A program made the translations under genes and the position numbers. Below, piece after piece: positions 46,825 through 59,112 of a stretch of DNA of 64,000 bases. The stretch covers positions 235,170-299,169 of the forward strand of contig MU130366.1 in NCBI GenBank assembly GCA_015039465.1, in the 5' to 3' direction. How positions within the stretch are numbered: the first letter of the stretch is position 1; each line of letters opens with the position of its first letter. Origin of the DNA: Phlegmacium glaucopus (Eukaryota; Basidiomycota; Agaricomycetes; Agaricales; Cortinariaceae). The notes under the pieces are model-generated. The model had not been told where the DNA came from. It ran no database searches and saw only the letters and a program-made list of their open reading frames with translations.

Positions 46825-49800
46825 ATGGCACCGCGTACCAGCGACGGGACATCCAACAACACCAGCCGTGACCGTGAGCGTCAGAAATACAAATCCAAAC
46901 TTGCCACCGCCCTCAATGAGGAAGACGACCCCCTGGCCGTATACCACCAATTCGTTCAATGGACAATCAAAAACTACGGTGAAGCCGATCCCAATTCCGG
47001 ACTTGTAGATCTATTAAAAGAGGCTACGGCGCAATTCAAGGATGATTCGCTTTACAAGACAGATCTGAGATATTTGAAGATGTGGGCGTTATATGCTAGG
47101 CAGGCGAAACACCGGTCCGAAGCGATTGCTATTTATGCTGATTTAATTACGAGTGATATTGGGACCTCGTATTCTGCACTGTATGAGGATTATGCAGGGT
47201 TGTTGGAAGATGATGGGAGGTGCGTTTTCTTTGTTCTTTTGTCCATTTCTTGTAATCAATGATGATGATGATGGTTTAGGTGGCAGGAAGCAGAAGCAGT
47301 TTATCGGAAGGGTATTAAACGATCTGCAAGACCTTTGGAAAGACTTAAGACCAGACATCGCGAATTTCAATCTCGCATACCATCTTCATCCGTTGCCTCA
47401 CCTTCTTCTTCATCTCCATCATCTTCAGACTCATCCAAGACCGTTCGAAATCATCCACCTAGGCCACGTGCGGGACCATCATCAGGTTCCTCCCATTCGA
47501 CATCATCACCGCCACCACCTCCGACAAGTAGCACTACTTTCACCTCTACCCCAGCTGCACGCTATGCACTTATGCTCGCCCCTCCGGCCCCTGGGAAACG
47601 GCCTGAAAAGTTGCGATTCAACCTGTCTCTCCTATTCACCGAAGGTGTCGAATACAGCATACAAGAGGCTCGTGCGCGCTCAAAAGGTCTTCTTGGAAAG
47701 AAATGGGGTCCTCCACCTGAATCCGAATCCTCACGTTTCTCTTCCACCTCTTCATCGTCTTCATCGTCTTCAGTAGCTCTTGTTCAGTTCAACGATGATG
47801 GGAAGCGATCATCGCGTTTGAAACCTATAGGACGGAAAAGCATGATGGGAGGCGCCGAGCCGACAGTGACGATCAACACCAAAGAAGCTTTAGATGATGT
47901 GTTTGGGATGTATAATTCCCCGGAGAAGACCAACAAGTTGATAATACCGGGCAGTAAACATGCTCCTCTCAAAAATATAGATCCTGTGACACCTGTCGTT
48001 CTTCCAAGAATTAACTTCTTGAAGGGGAGTGAGAGCGTGCAGAGTGCTAAAACGCCTAGTTCTGGTACGCTATTGACAGTTTCGAGATTATAATTTGACC
48101 CCTTTTTTCTTGTTAGCTTTCCGACCATTCGTCGATGAGAACGCCCAATCTAATCCTAACCGTGCCACGCCTGCTGCGAAGGTTAGTATATGCTTATTTA
48201 TTTATTTTTGGGACATGATTTTAATTTTTGTAGTTTACACCGTTTATCGATTCTGAACAACACAAGACCCCATTTACTACTCCAAGGGCGGTACTCTCTG
48301 TCAAAGAAGCCGCTCCTCCCTCCAATTTACGACTCGGCGAAAATGCGTCTCGAAATAGTAATCCATCAGAAGAAAAATGCGCTGACCCTGTCTTCTCGAA
48401 AGTATTTACGCCTGCGAGTAAATCTGTGCCACTTGCTCCTCTCCGAGATGTTTTCACGGATGACCACGGAAAACCACTACCGAGAGCCAAGGCTCCAACA
48501 CATGAACGCGCTAAATCTCATCATGAAGTTCTGTCTTCTCAACTGGACGAGGGCGCCAAGTTACCAACATTTACTCCTTTCAAGGATGAGAACGCGAGGA
48601 CACCGTTTAAGGTGTTCAGTCGACCTCCGGAACAAAATGATCGTGTGGAGAATGTGTTCACGCCAAAGACACCAAGCGTGGCGTTTAAACCTTTCGCGGA
48701 TCCTAAACCTCCTGCATTTACCCCATTCAAGGATGCCACTCCTACGTTCAGACCTTTTGTGGACAATGGTGTGGATTCTCAGTCTATGATAAACCGTGCA
48801 CCTGAAGCGCCTATGCCGTCTTTTGCGAATACTGTTATCGAGGTCGAAGATGACGATGACGAGACCAGTGAAGAGCAGGAACAAGAAACCGAACAAGAAT
48901 TCTATCAGGACCAGGACCAGTACTACGAAGAAGAAGATTCGCAGGTCGAACAATACGAAGTATCAGTGGGTCCCGAGCATTTACCAGAAGAATACGAAGG
49001 AGAATCGTATCAAGATGTTCCCCTTGGCGGTCGGTTTGGCCAGTTCAATGTGATGACTCCAATCACGGAACGGACGTTCGAGTTTACGAGCAGCACGACG
49101 CGAGGAACACCTAGTGACAGATACGCCCATTGTGGTAAAGGTACACCAGGGCCATTGGCGGAATATCAAGCTGCAGAGGCAGCTGAGAGATTGGCCGCTG
49201 AATTACGTGAGGGAGGGAGTGAAGAGTATGACGAGGATGAGGATGAAGATGAGAACGATGAAGGTCGGGGGGCACTGGAGCCTCTTCGTCTATCTGCAGC
49301 AGATCTCCCACCTCAAACAGATCCTGAAATTATTATCATCGAGGAAAGGACAGGCTCACTCAGTCTCATCGACACCTTGACATTGAGCTCTAAATTCCGG
49401 CCAAGCAACCCTTGTAACCCATTTGATCCAGCCATTCTATCAAACCTGATATCTCGTGTCCCTACCGATCCTCATTTCTATGATCTTCGAGGCCAACAGT
49501 CGAACAAACTGAATGAGCTACAGCGGTTCGCGAAGAAGAGCAGAAAAACGAGTTCTGGGAGTAATAATACGGGTGTATTGGATTGCAGCGCTTTCACTTT
49601 GATACTTCGCGGACACAAGTTCAATGTAACTGAAAAGCTTGGGGAAGGCGGGTTCGGGTCAGTGTTTAAGGCCCGGGATGCGGGCGTTCAGATGGGAGAA
49701 GATGAGGACGATGAAGATGAGGACGATAGTGATGAAGATGAAGAGTTATCATCGATGGTGGCTCTTAAAGTGGTGAAACCCCGGAATATCTGGGAGTATC

Positions 49801-50639
49801 ATGTCCTTCGACGGCTACATTCTTCACTACCACCAACACTGCGTCGATCCGTCGTTCTACCCCACGCATTATATGCCTTTGACGATGAAAGCTATCTCGT
49901 CCTCGATCTATGTCCCCAAGGAATGTTACTTAACATCGTTAATAACGCCGTCTCAGCTGGAGTATCACAAGCCGGCGCCTGTCTCGACGAACTGCTCGTC
50001 ATGTTCTTCTCAATCGAACTCTTGCGGTTGGTAGAGACTATGCACAATGTAGGATTCATCCATGGCGATTTGAAAATCGACAATTGCCTTCTCCGCCTAG
50101 AAGACGTTCCGGGAGGAGCCACTGCCTGGTCTAGTAGATATCAACCCTCTGGCGAAGGAGGTTGGAGTTGCAAAGGTCTTAAAGTTATTGACTTTGGGAG
50201 GACGATTGATACGAAGCTGTTCCCGCCCGGTCAACAGTTCATAGCTGATTGGGCTACAGACGATCGAGATTGTTTTGAAGTTCGGGAGAATCGACCTTGG
50301 ACATATCAAACAGATTATTTCGGTCTTGCAGGGATAATCTATTGCATGCTGTTCGGGAAATATATCCAAGCCAACTCGGTGGTCTGTCATGTGCATGAAG
50401 GCGTTCAAAGACACAAGATCGCAACGCCTTTTAAACGGTACTGGCAAACGGACATGTGGAATCGGTTATTCGATGTCTTACTTAACCCATGCTTGATAAG
50501 ACCTACTGGTGAACTACCTGTTTGTGATACACTGGGAGAACTACGGAAGGAAATGGAGCAGTGGTTGCAGGCAAATTGTGACCGGACGAGCAATACTTTG
50601 AAAGGGCTTTTGAAGAAGGTTGAAATGTCGTGTTATTAG
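46825..50639 (+). CDS. BUB1: Spindle assembly checkpoint kinase BUB1 (Mad3/BUB1 family)
   Basis: Four exons: 46825-47219, 47280-48064, 48117-48181, 48234-50639; total 1216 residues. The N-terminal Mad3/BUB1 region I (about residues 10-150: LAVYHQFVQWTIKNYGE, YLKMWALYARQAK, SALYEDYAGLLED) binds kinetochore partners. A long disordered centre holds repeated FTPF/FRPF motifs (AFRPFVDENA, FTPFIDS, FTPFKDE), perhaps docking motifs. The kinase domain starts near residue 878: GEGGFGSVFKARD, VALKVVKP (Lys about 927), IHGDLKIDN (about 1025), KVIDFGRTID (about 1067). Active-site residues are present, so it should be catalytic. In the domain, an acidic insertion (EDEDDEDEDDSDEDEE) separates the glycine loop from the lysine. 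I see no KEN box; in many fungi a single gene serves both BUB1 and Mad3 roles. Convergent with PBP1. Confidence 0.95.
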
Positions 50640-51172
50640 TCGCGTTCTTACGTTTTTTTCTTCTTATCATCCTCATAGCTTCCAATCTACTATTTACTTA
50701 TAAATGATCAGCAGGCGATCCAGACCGAACACCAGATGGAATCAAGTACTTACCATGGTTTTAATTTCTCGTTTGACAAGGACTATACTTATCACTAGTC
50801 TATATTGGACTGGGCACTCAGTAGGTGCCCAAGAAACACATATGCAAACCCGCTTTCGAAATTTATTTTGCTGTCCACTTGGTGCATTCTTCCGTGCTGC
50901 ACACCCATGGTAGATCTCAAATCTGCACTCAAGTAATATTTCAGAATCCACAACAACAAAGTGACAGCTAACTACACGAAAGCAAGGGTGGACCCAAAAA
51001 ATTTCAAAAACAACGAGCACAGGAGAGAAGATACTAAATGAGAGAGAGATGAAGATGATGAACCCGACCCATCCCCGTCCCTGTCCCCAACGCAACGCAA
51101 CGACCACCCACGACACCGGTAAACATTCCTAACAAAATACTCCAACAACGCACCACATCACCTGAAACGAAG
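50640..51172. other. Convergent intergenic region
   Basis: About 530 bp between the stop codons of BUB1 and PBP1, presumably the two 3' untranslated regions. No gene or repeat seen. Confidence 0.7.
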
Positions 51173-54100
51173 TCACGAGTGACCCCCCATTTGTACGGGT
51201 GGAACAGGTCCACCTTCATACCCATGTGGTGGAATATTCGGTGGCGGAGGCATCATCATAGGATAGGCGTGTTGAACTATAGGCATGGTGAACATTTTAT
51301 CACTGTAATGATAAGATTGTACAATACGTTGAGGACTTTGATGATGGTAGTATGGGTGAGCATTGGCCTGGATAGGGGTGGGAGGCATTGAGGGCCTCGG
51401 CCCTGCACCGTTAGGCGGTGGTGGGTATGCACCGGGAGGGGGCATGTAACCTTGAGGTGCTATATGCGGTCCCAATATTAAATACACCATGGTGAGCTTT
51501 CTTCGTAAGAGATGACGTACGAGGCATCTGACCCATCCCAGGAGAATACATAGCTAAAGCAAATATAAGACTCCATCATATGATCATCAGAGAAAGTCAA
51601 TGCGTACCATTCGGAGGAGGCATGCCTGGAGGATAAGGCATCGGCTGCATGTATGGACCAGGCATATATGCGCCTGGAGGACCAGGGGGTGGCATTCCCT
51701 GCATCATGTGCTATAAAGATAAAGATAAAAGGGCATGAGTGCTCGAGGATCGATATATAGTTTATAACAAACTTGTGCCGGGTAGCCATAAGGCGGATAA
51801 GCATAAACATAACCACGTGCAGCTGCAGCCTGAGCTGCTGAATCTTCCTCATAAGAGGGCGGCGGCATGGGAGGAGGGACAGGCGGAGCCATATGCGTAG
51901 GGTGTTGAGCAGGCTGATGTTGAGGGGTAGGGAACAACTGAATGTACCGCTTGCCAGTGTATGGCCACAAGGCCGCTGGTGAAATAAATATAGGTAGAGA
52001 AACACGAGGAGGAAGGTGAGTGAGAACGTACCAACTTGTGATGCATCGACGACCTTGTTGTGTTTGAAAGGATTGAAATCATCCTTGATATGTGCAGGGG
52101 GACTTTTCTTGATCGGACGAGTACCAAAGAATGGATTGGGCGTGGTTGGAGCCTGTACATATCGAGATCATCATAAAATAAGTCAAACTCAAGTTCAGCC
52201 CTGCTCACTGAATCCGACTTGTTGTTAGGCTTAGGCGATGACGTTGATACTGCAGTGGGGGCATGCGTCTTAGGTGAGGCAGTGACCTGCAATTCAAGGG
52301 TTAGAGAACGCTCACAGCCGTCAGCTTTAAAGCAACAAGGATTACAGGATTGAAGGCATTTGCCTTAGGGTTAGGCCTAAACGACGAGGCATTGACGTTC
52401 AATCGATTGGCAACTGTATTCGGAGACGCCGGAGCGATGGCCGGGCTAGCCGAGTTTCTGGTCGTGTTGTTGGACGTATTTTGGTTCGTGTTGGAAGCAG
52501 CACCATTCGTGGCTACAGGGGTGCTAGACGTTGTCGTAATGGTATTGGCATTCTGCTTGCCCTTATCTTTCCCCTTGAATGGGGGAATCGTCTGGATGAC
52601 CATGCTAATCTTCTTTGACGCTGTACCTTCCGCTGGCTTGGCGGCAGTTGCGGTTGCGGCTGCTGCAGACGCTGCAGCCACACTAGCCATCTTTTGTGCA
52701 TTGGCAGCAGTTATCGATGCCTGGGCGTTGTTGGAGGCGATCTTTGATCCGAGTGCTTGTGTAATGGGTTTGCGAGTCGGATCAGTATTCTTAACGCCGG
52801 CAACTGCTAGACCTCGCGAAGCAGTGGTGGGGTTGGATGCACCGATGGCACGGGCCTGCGACGATGCCGCATCCTTGCTCGCTTTCTCTTTGATCGCTCG
52901 CTGTTTCTCTTCATCTTTTGCTAGGATAGGTACGAGATCCTCCGGAATAGGTTTGTTTAGCTATAGATCTCCTAAGCTTTCATACCGACAAGCGATGAAC
53001 GAGCTGAAGACATACCTTGAAATCCTTACTAAACTTGACCAATTCTGCCATACGTTTGTCCATCTCGCTTTTGACAAGTGCTTGTCGTTTTTGAGTTAGA
53101 CGTTGTTTCTCGTTGGTAACAAAGGCAATGAAAGCAGGTAACGGATCCGCGGGGGGCTATTTGAACAGTTGATAAGCGCCTGATTAACTTAGGCAAATGA
53201 CAAGATATACCTTATTGGGATTAGACCCAGACCCAGAAGCCGGGGGTGCAGGAGAAGTTTCCTTTGAAGATGGGGGTGACTGAGCTTGAGCCGCTACTGA
53301 CGCACCATCTGGCCCATTCACAGATACCTTGGGAACGTCTCCCTTGGCTGGGGCTACCACATTGTCCGCCGCAGGAGGTCCAGCACCAGTTTTACGAGCA
53401 CCAGGAGGAACATATGCATTCTGACCTCGAACGACAGCCCCATATCTGTGTATATCGAGTGAGAAAGAGTTAATCTTACAATCTGTGAAATGCACACACC
53501 TGTCCTCCTCATTGACGCCACTGTCATCAACATTGAACCCTCGTTCTTCTGCAATGTGGGGGTTGTTGGTAGCAGCCTGTGATCGGGGAGAAGAAAAAGG
53601 TTAAATAGCCGAAAGCAGCCGAAATCCAATTCGACTTACTCCGATGATTTCATTGGCAATACGTTGAGCCTTTCGTTCGCGTTCTTTGAAATCGGGGGCA
53701 GTGCGATCTAATTTGGTGGTATAAACGTCCTCGTCAAAGCTAGCTTTGACACCAAATAATGTTTCGTTCGCAGTGAACTGATCCCATGATGTGTTGCCGT
53801 TTGCCCCAGGTCCAAAAGTATCATCATCTCCAACGAGGCTATCGGCAGGTGCGATAGCGTCTCCGCTTGACACCCATGCTTGCAAGTCGCGTTCTCGCCC
53901 AGCACCTTTTTTGTGACTTATATCGGCATCGGTACGGAAAGCTAAAAGATACATCAATTGATGGATAATGGCAGCAGGGTTCAGCGGAGCGGAACATACA
54001 ATCGCCGTTTGTAGGTTTGGCATCTGCAGGGCCAGAAGTGTAGGATTCAATGTTGGTAGAAGCGATGAATAGTTGATCCTTGAGTGGAGCACCTGGATTT

Positions 54101-54573
54101 GTGATATCCTTAACATCTTTGAGAGTAACTCCGGTCGTGTCGCCTTCGCTGGTTGTTGAGCTGACTACACCCTCATAGCGTTGAGAAGTTTTAGTCTGAA
54201 GAGTGACGGTTGTACCCTGAATAAGTAAGTTAGGGGATAAACTGATATTTTGAGAATATGAACATACGGTCAACCCCGAGAGCGATTGTACTACGCGGTC
54301 ACGAGGGTTATCTGGGCGAGCGCCGTTAATCTGGGCGAGTGGTGGAAAGCTACCCTGTATAGGTGGTGCCTGCGTCGCAGGTTGGCGCGGAGATGCGGTG
54401 GAAGGCGAGTAAGTAGGAGAACCTCGGGCACCCGACCAAGCGGAAGTACGACTATATGAACTGTGATGAGGAGGTGGGGATCAGAAGATAGGGAAAGACC
54501 AAGCTCACCGAGCCGTGGTAGGCTCAGGGGGACCTTTCCTTGTGCTCTTATTTTGTCTGCTTGTCGTAGCCAT
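51173..54573 (-). CDS. PBP1: Ataxin-2 / Pbp1 homologue (PAB1-binding protein)
   Basis: About 14 small exons from MATTSRQNKSTRKGP (54573) to the stop at 51173; summed phases give about 889 residues. A Sm-like (SM-ATX) domain lies near residues 87-160 (TVTLQTKTSQRYEGVVSS), and an LsmAD domain near 165-260 (GRERDLQAW; LFGVKASFDEDVYTTKLDRT; KERERKAQRIANEI). At about residue 597 a PAM2-type poly(A)-binding-protein motif appears (LNVNASSFRPNPKANAFNP). The C-terminus is Pro/Gln/Met/Tyr-rich (MPPPGPPGAYMPGP), suited to condensation in stress granules. The known role of the family is binding poly(A)-binding protein and controlling mRNA fate. The two most 3' introns were chosen to keep frame with GYMPPPGAYPPPP. 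All parts look intact. Confidence 0.92.
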
Positions 54574-56128
54574 TGTGAATTAATCCAGAAAAAAAGGGAA
54601 AAAGGGGGATGAAAAGCTAGAAGATAGTTGAAAAGAGTCCAGACACCAGAATGAGGGCGACAGGGTCGCGATTGGTGATAATTTGAGATTGAATATAATT
54701 TGTCGTTGAAAGAATATACCAATTATAAGACAGAATGGCGGGAAGGAGTCACCGTGGACGTCGACGAGGGATACTGTACAAAGACAGCGACAACAGCTTC
54801 AACTGCACTGACCAGGAATACTCTTCAGGTCAGGGACCCCGGTCACCAGAATACAATTTACTTCCTCTTGTTCTCATATTCTACATACAACATATATCAT
54901 AGCTTTTGTGTTGGATCATACATGCATACTACAATCATTTGCTCAAGAACAGCCACATTGCTTCAGAACATCCGCAACTCGAGCCTAGCTTTGGCGGAGT
55001 TCAAACCAGTATTCCGGGGTCCCACGGACAGCTACAAAGCGACCATAACAGATGCCGTTGACCAAATACTTTGTCGCAGCGATTGCACAGGAAGCTTTCC
55101 AATAACAATAACTATCCATTCTCGAGAACTCGAAAACGAACAACCATCAGGTGTTGTATAATGCAGTGTGTTTGAACTTTTACAAGTAGATCAGTCAGTC
55201 CCCTCTTACGCCACGATGGTGATATGATGAAGAGTTCTATGACAGAGTGTGCGAATTTTTGATCCATCACGCACTGCAAAGTTGAGTAGCTGAGCCATGA
55301 CTCGGACCTGGGTGTTTTCTGGCTTTATTCGCCATGGATGCAAGACCTTTCTTTTGCGCTTCATCATTTTGAGGCTAGTCAAGAAAGATTGTATAGCATT
55401 AATATCAAATAATGCAGTGCCGCGATACAAGGGGACCCTTCGGCGGCAAAGGAAACGTACACAAAGAAGCCCAGAAGTCAATGTTCCAGATGTTATCATT
55501 TGCAGGGCATCACATGTATCACAGTTTCGAGAACAACCAATATGGACTTGGCCATTTACAGGAACTCGCATGCGGTGATCTTGGCCCCAAAGCTCTATGT
55601 AGGCAAAAGTCGTTGTCGCCTCAAGTCAAAAAAACAACGATTCCAGGATTCTCGGAGGATAAGTATAGCACGTATCCAAAAAAGAGCAAAGTACTTACCC
55701 ACAGTAGTGACAGTACTACTACGCACGCCAAAAATCTAACAAAAGTCTAACCTCATTAACAGCGCGCAATAACAAACTTTTCTCGTCAAAATTTGGTTTT
55801 CCGCCGTAGCTTGGCTGGACTTTTTCTTGTGACTGACCGTTCATCAACCAGAGGGGATTCCGTCATAAATCATAAACCATAAACTGGTACTATATTATTT
55901 TTCTGAGTCAAGACTGAAATTAATTTCAAGTTATTAGTTATCTTTTACTTTTTAAGGTATCCGAGTCAGTACAGTAAGTATGTAATACAACTTGAGGTGG
56001 AAATTTTTACTGTGAGAGGTACACATCCAGAATGAGTATTTTTGACCTACCCATGCTTATATATTTACCTTTCCTCCATAGGCACTACTTCCAGTCTATT
56101 TCATAACGGCCCAGAGGGTCAATTAACC
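54574..56128. other. Intergenic region with an unassigned 121-codon frame
   Basis: About 1.5 kb between the divergent PBP1 and F-box genes. The longest frame is on the minus strand (55206-55571, MRVPVNGQVHIGCSRN to THE end HHITIVA), with a basic block KMMKRKRKVLHPWR; it matches nothing I know, and no promoter or homology supports it. The rest is promoter or spacer; no tRNA or repeat was seen. Confidence 0.5.
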
Positions 56129-57721
56129 ATGCATCATGGCTTACATGACGACTCGACCAGCCTTGAGGAAATTGCATCCATTGAACATGAAGACAAATTG
56201 CAAAGTCAGCCAGGGACGACTCATCATCTTCCACACGATGTCAGCATTATCTCAAAGCAAAGTGATTCGGATCCTCCAAGCCCCATCATCGGGCAATCAA
56301 TTGTAGAAGCTACAAGCCTGGAATTAGCGCAGCCTTCAGGACCACCACTCATACAACGACTTCCCATCGACCTTTTATTCGAGATCTTCATACGATGTCT
56401 TCCCCATGATGATTTCCAACGACCTAACAAACACGAAGCTCCACTCCTGCTCGCCCAAGTATGCACTTTATGGCGAAAAATCAGTCTCGACACTCGCATG
56501 CTTTGGGCCTCCCTTGAAATCCCCACCGAGGGTCAAAGTTCCGATGGTGAAACGTTATCACCGCTTGTCGATCTTAACGACCTCTGGCTTTCGCGATCAG
56601 GGCAATGCCCTCTATCCCTCTCCTTACGGAATGATTGTATTCGCGTCCTGGACACCATTCGAACTCATTCCACCCATCTGCGACGTCTGAAAATGACCGT
56701 CTCGGAGCGTGATTGTATTGTCCTTCCAGATGACGTACATCTGCCTTTGCTCGAAACATTCGAAATGTTCACAGAAGAAAGCCTTGAACCCGATTTAGTT
56801 CAGTCCCTTTCTTGTTGCTTAAAAGCTGCGCCACGACTCAAGTCTTTTACATGGACCAACGACTTAGCTCATGCTTTGCAAATCAAATTAAACTGGTCCA
56901 ATCTGACACACATAAAATTGAACACCGTTATTGACTTGCAAGATTTCTTGCCAATGTTTTCGGAGGCCAAAGTCATGACGCACATTACCTTTGGGTTCAT
57001 TATGACGGGGCACACCGCAGTATATTCTTCGGTCGTACTGCCTGAACTTCGGTCATTGATCATTTGCGCTGGGGATAATCCAGGCCCAGTGTTCGATGCT
57101 ATCACGACCCCGAAGCTAAAGGAACTGTTCATCAACTCTCGCTACTTCTGGCCCCATTCATCCGTCTTGGCGTTTCTGCAACGTTCAGCATGCCCGCTTG
57201 AGAGCTTTAATCTGTACTTTCCTCCTTTAAACGAAGCACAGTTCATCAAGTGTCTAAAGACAGTCCAACGTACCTTGAAAGAATTCACAATCCACTGTGA
57301 GCATCCTGTCGTCACTGATGACATCCTTGAGTGGCTTACGGACACCGGAAATGAGGATATTCTGTGCCCAAAAGTCGAGGTTATCGCCCTATACGATTGC
57401 ATCTCCTGCTCGCCTGGCCAGGTTGCTACTATGGCTCAATCCAGGTTGAAGCCAGATGTCCAAGGCGAAGTTCAGGCAACTGCCAAGGCAACCTGTGTAT
57501 CCCTCAAAGTGATTGAGATGTACGATATTGAAACAGAGGCGAGACATCTCAGGCCACTTCGTAGCCTTGGGTTGATATTAAAAGTTTATTCTGCTAGTGG
57601 AGCAGAGATTGAAATGGAGCCGGAGGACGTTGATAGGTTGAGACGACTTCGTGAGGAGGGTCTGGTGATGAGTGATTATGAATGGGTACGCGTTGGACTT
57701 GAAGGTCGTTACTTGGAGTGA
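56129..57721 (+). CDS. F-box protein with leucine-rich region
   Basis: 530 residues from MHHGLHDDSTSLEE. No stop separates this ATG from 56042, and a possible intron acceptor (CCATAG, about 56083) lies upstream, so the 5' end is not certain. An F-box-like motif is at about residues 75-120: IQRLPIDLLFEIFIRCLPHD then LAQVCTLWRKISLDTRMLW. The rest has irregular leucine-rich repeats (LPLLETFEMFTEE, RLKSFTWTNDL, LTHIKLNTVIDL, ELRSLIICAGDN, KLKELFINSR). Such proteins are substrate adapters of SCF ubiquitin ligases, and the family is very large in Agaricomycetes; the target is unknown. It reads as one intact exon. Confidence 0.85.
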   Translation: MHHGLHDDSTSLEEIASIEHEDKLQSQPGTTHHLPHDVSIISKQSDSDPPSPIIGQSIVEATSLELAQPSGPPLIQRLPIDLLFEIFIRCLPHDDFQRPNKHEAPLLLAQVCTLWRKISLDTRMLWASLEIPTEGQSSDGETLSPLVDLNDLWLSRSGQCPLSLSLRNDCIRVLDTIRTHSTHLRRLKMTVSERDCIVLPDDVHLPLLETFEMFTEESLEPDLVQSLSCCLKAAPRLKSFTWTNDLAHALQIKLNWSNLTHIKLNTVIDLQDFLPMFSEAKVMTHITFGFIMTGHTAVYSSVVLPELRSLIICAGDNPGPVFDAITTPKLKELFINSRYFWPHSSVLAFLQRSACPLESFNLYFPPLNEAQFIKCLKTVQRTLKEFTIHCEHPVVTDDILEWLTDTGNEDILCPKVEVIALYDCISCSPGQVATMAQSRLKPDVQGEVQATAKATCVSLKVIEMYDIETEARHLRPLRSLGLILKVYSASGAEIEMEPEDVDRLRRLREEGLVMSDYEWVRVGLEGRYLE

Positions 57722-57847
57722 AACTGATTTCTTTTCCAGATTGCTTTCAAAGAGTAGTGTACTTGTATATTATGTAATTTAAGAACGCCCTTTCTTCGGC
57801 CCGGTATAAGCAAACAACGCGTAAACAAAGATTCATACTGACTGACC

Positions 57848-59034
57848 ATGTCAGAACAAATCCCCTCCGCGCCTGGCCCGTCTACGCCTCTCAAAAAGTC
57901 ATACACGTACCATTCCACGACACCAACAGCCCCTGGCCCATACATTCTGGGTGTAGATGAAGCAGGTCGAGGGCCCGTCTTAGGACCCCTTGTGTATGGT
58001 GTCGCGTACTGCCCAGCTGCATATCAGGAGAAGATGGAGGAACTGGGATTTGCAGGTATGAGCAGGATGTGCTGCTACAAGCAATATCTACATTTGGTCC
58101 TCATCTCGATTGGCAGACTCAAAAACCTTGACTGCTGCTACTCGATCAACGCTGCTTGACATACTTAGCTCTGATCCTCCGAATTTGGGGTGGTCCGTGA
58201 GGGTGGTGAGGTAGGCTCTCTTATAGTTTTATAATAAAAAAAGTTTCATATTTTTTTTGTTTTGACTCGACTAGTCCTCAGGCAATATCTAGTGGTATGT
58301 TACGACGTCCGCCCACAAACCTAAACCGTCAATCCGAAGACGCAACCATTCTATTGATTCGAGAGGTGCTAGCTAAAGGCATCGAATTATCGGAGGCATG
58401 TTTTTCAGATTTTCTACGAGGTCAATTAACATTAAAATAAAGCAACAGGTATATGTCGATGCATTGGGTACAACAACTACATATGAAAGATACCTTTCTT
58501 CTCTATTCCCAGGAATAAGCTTTACCGTTACAACCAAAGCCGATTCAAAGTTCAAAATAGTAGGTGCAGCCAGCGTAGCAGCCAAAGTGACGAGAGATGC
58601 TTGTATTGAAGGTTGGCACTTCGAAGAAAGTGATGACCAGACAAAGCAAACTTGGGATTCGCAACTTGGTTCTGGATATCCCTCAGGTAAACTTTCCATC
58701 TTAGCGCTGGGAGGACAGTTGATAGCTCAGATTTTCCTCATATAGATCCAAATACCCAAGCGTGGCTAAAGACCGCCGTGGACCCTGTCTTCGGCTTCCC
58801 AAGTATTGTACGCTTTTCTTGGACGACTGTCAAGGTGATCTTGGATAAAAGTGCTCATCCAGTTAAATGGTTCGCTATCGCCATCTGTATCTTTCCCTGA
58901 CACTTATCGCCCATTGCAGGACTGATGAAGGACAAGCTTCCTTGATGAAAGCTTTTGAAACTGGTAAAGGTTTAGATAAAGACAGAAGTGCGGTAACTAA
59001 AGATTTACACATAAAAAGTGTTAACGTCTTGTAG
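57848..59034 (+). CDS. RNH201: Ribonuclease H2 catalytic subunit
   Basis: Six exons: 57848-58055, 58117-58210, 58275-58395, 58449-58686, 58746-58869, 58920-59034; 299 residues. Intron 3 has a GC donor (GCATGT). RNase HII signatures: [19 protein letters not shown] (catalytic Asp37-Glu38), DSKTLT at the start of exon 2, YVDALGT (Asp145), [20 protein letters not shown] (Asp172). All four metal-binding acids are present. The enzyme removes ribonucleotides and RNA primers from DNA; in eukaryotes it works with two accessory subunits. Its end lies 79 bp from the convergent SNU66 stop, so the 3' regions are very close. Confidence 0.95.
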
Positions 59035-59112
59035 GTATCATGTTGTATTAATTTATATACCGTAATGTTAGAATCTCAATGTAAGAACCACCCTTAGGGA
59101 GAAAGGAACCCC

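Noticed and set aside
55206..55571. Possible small gene on minus between PBP1 and the F-box gene
   Set aside because: No recognisable domain, no convincing promoter or splice model; kept only as an unassigned frame.
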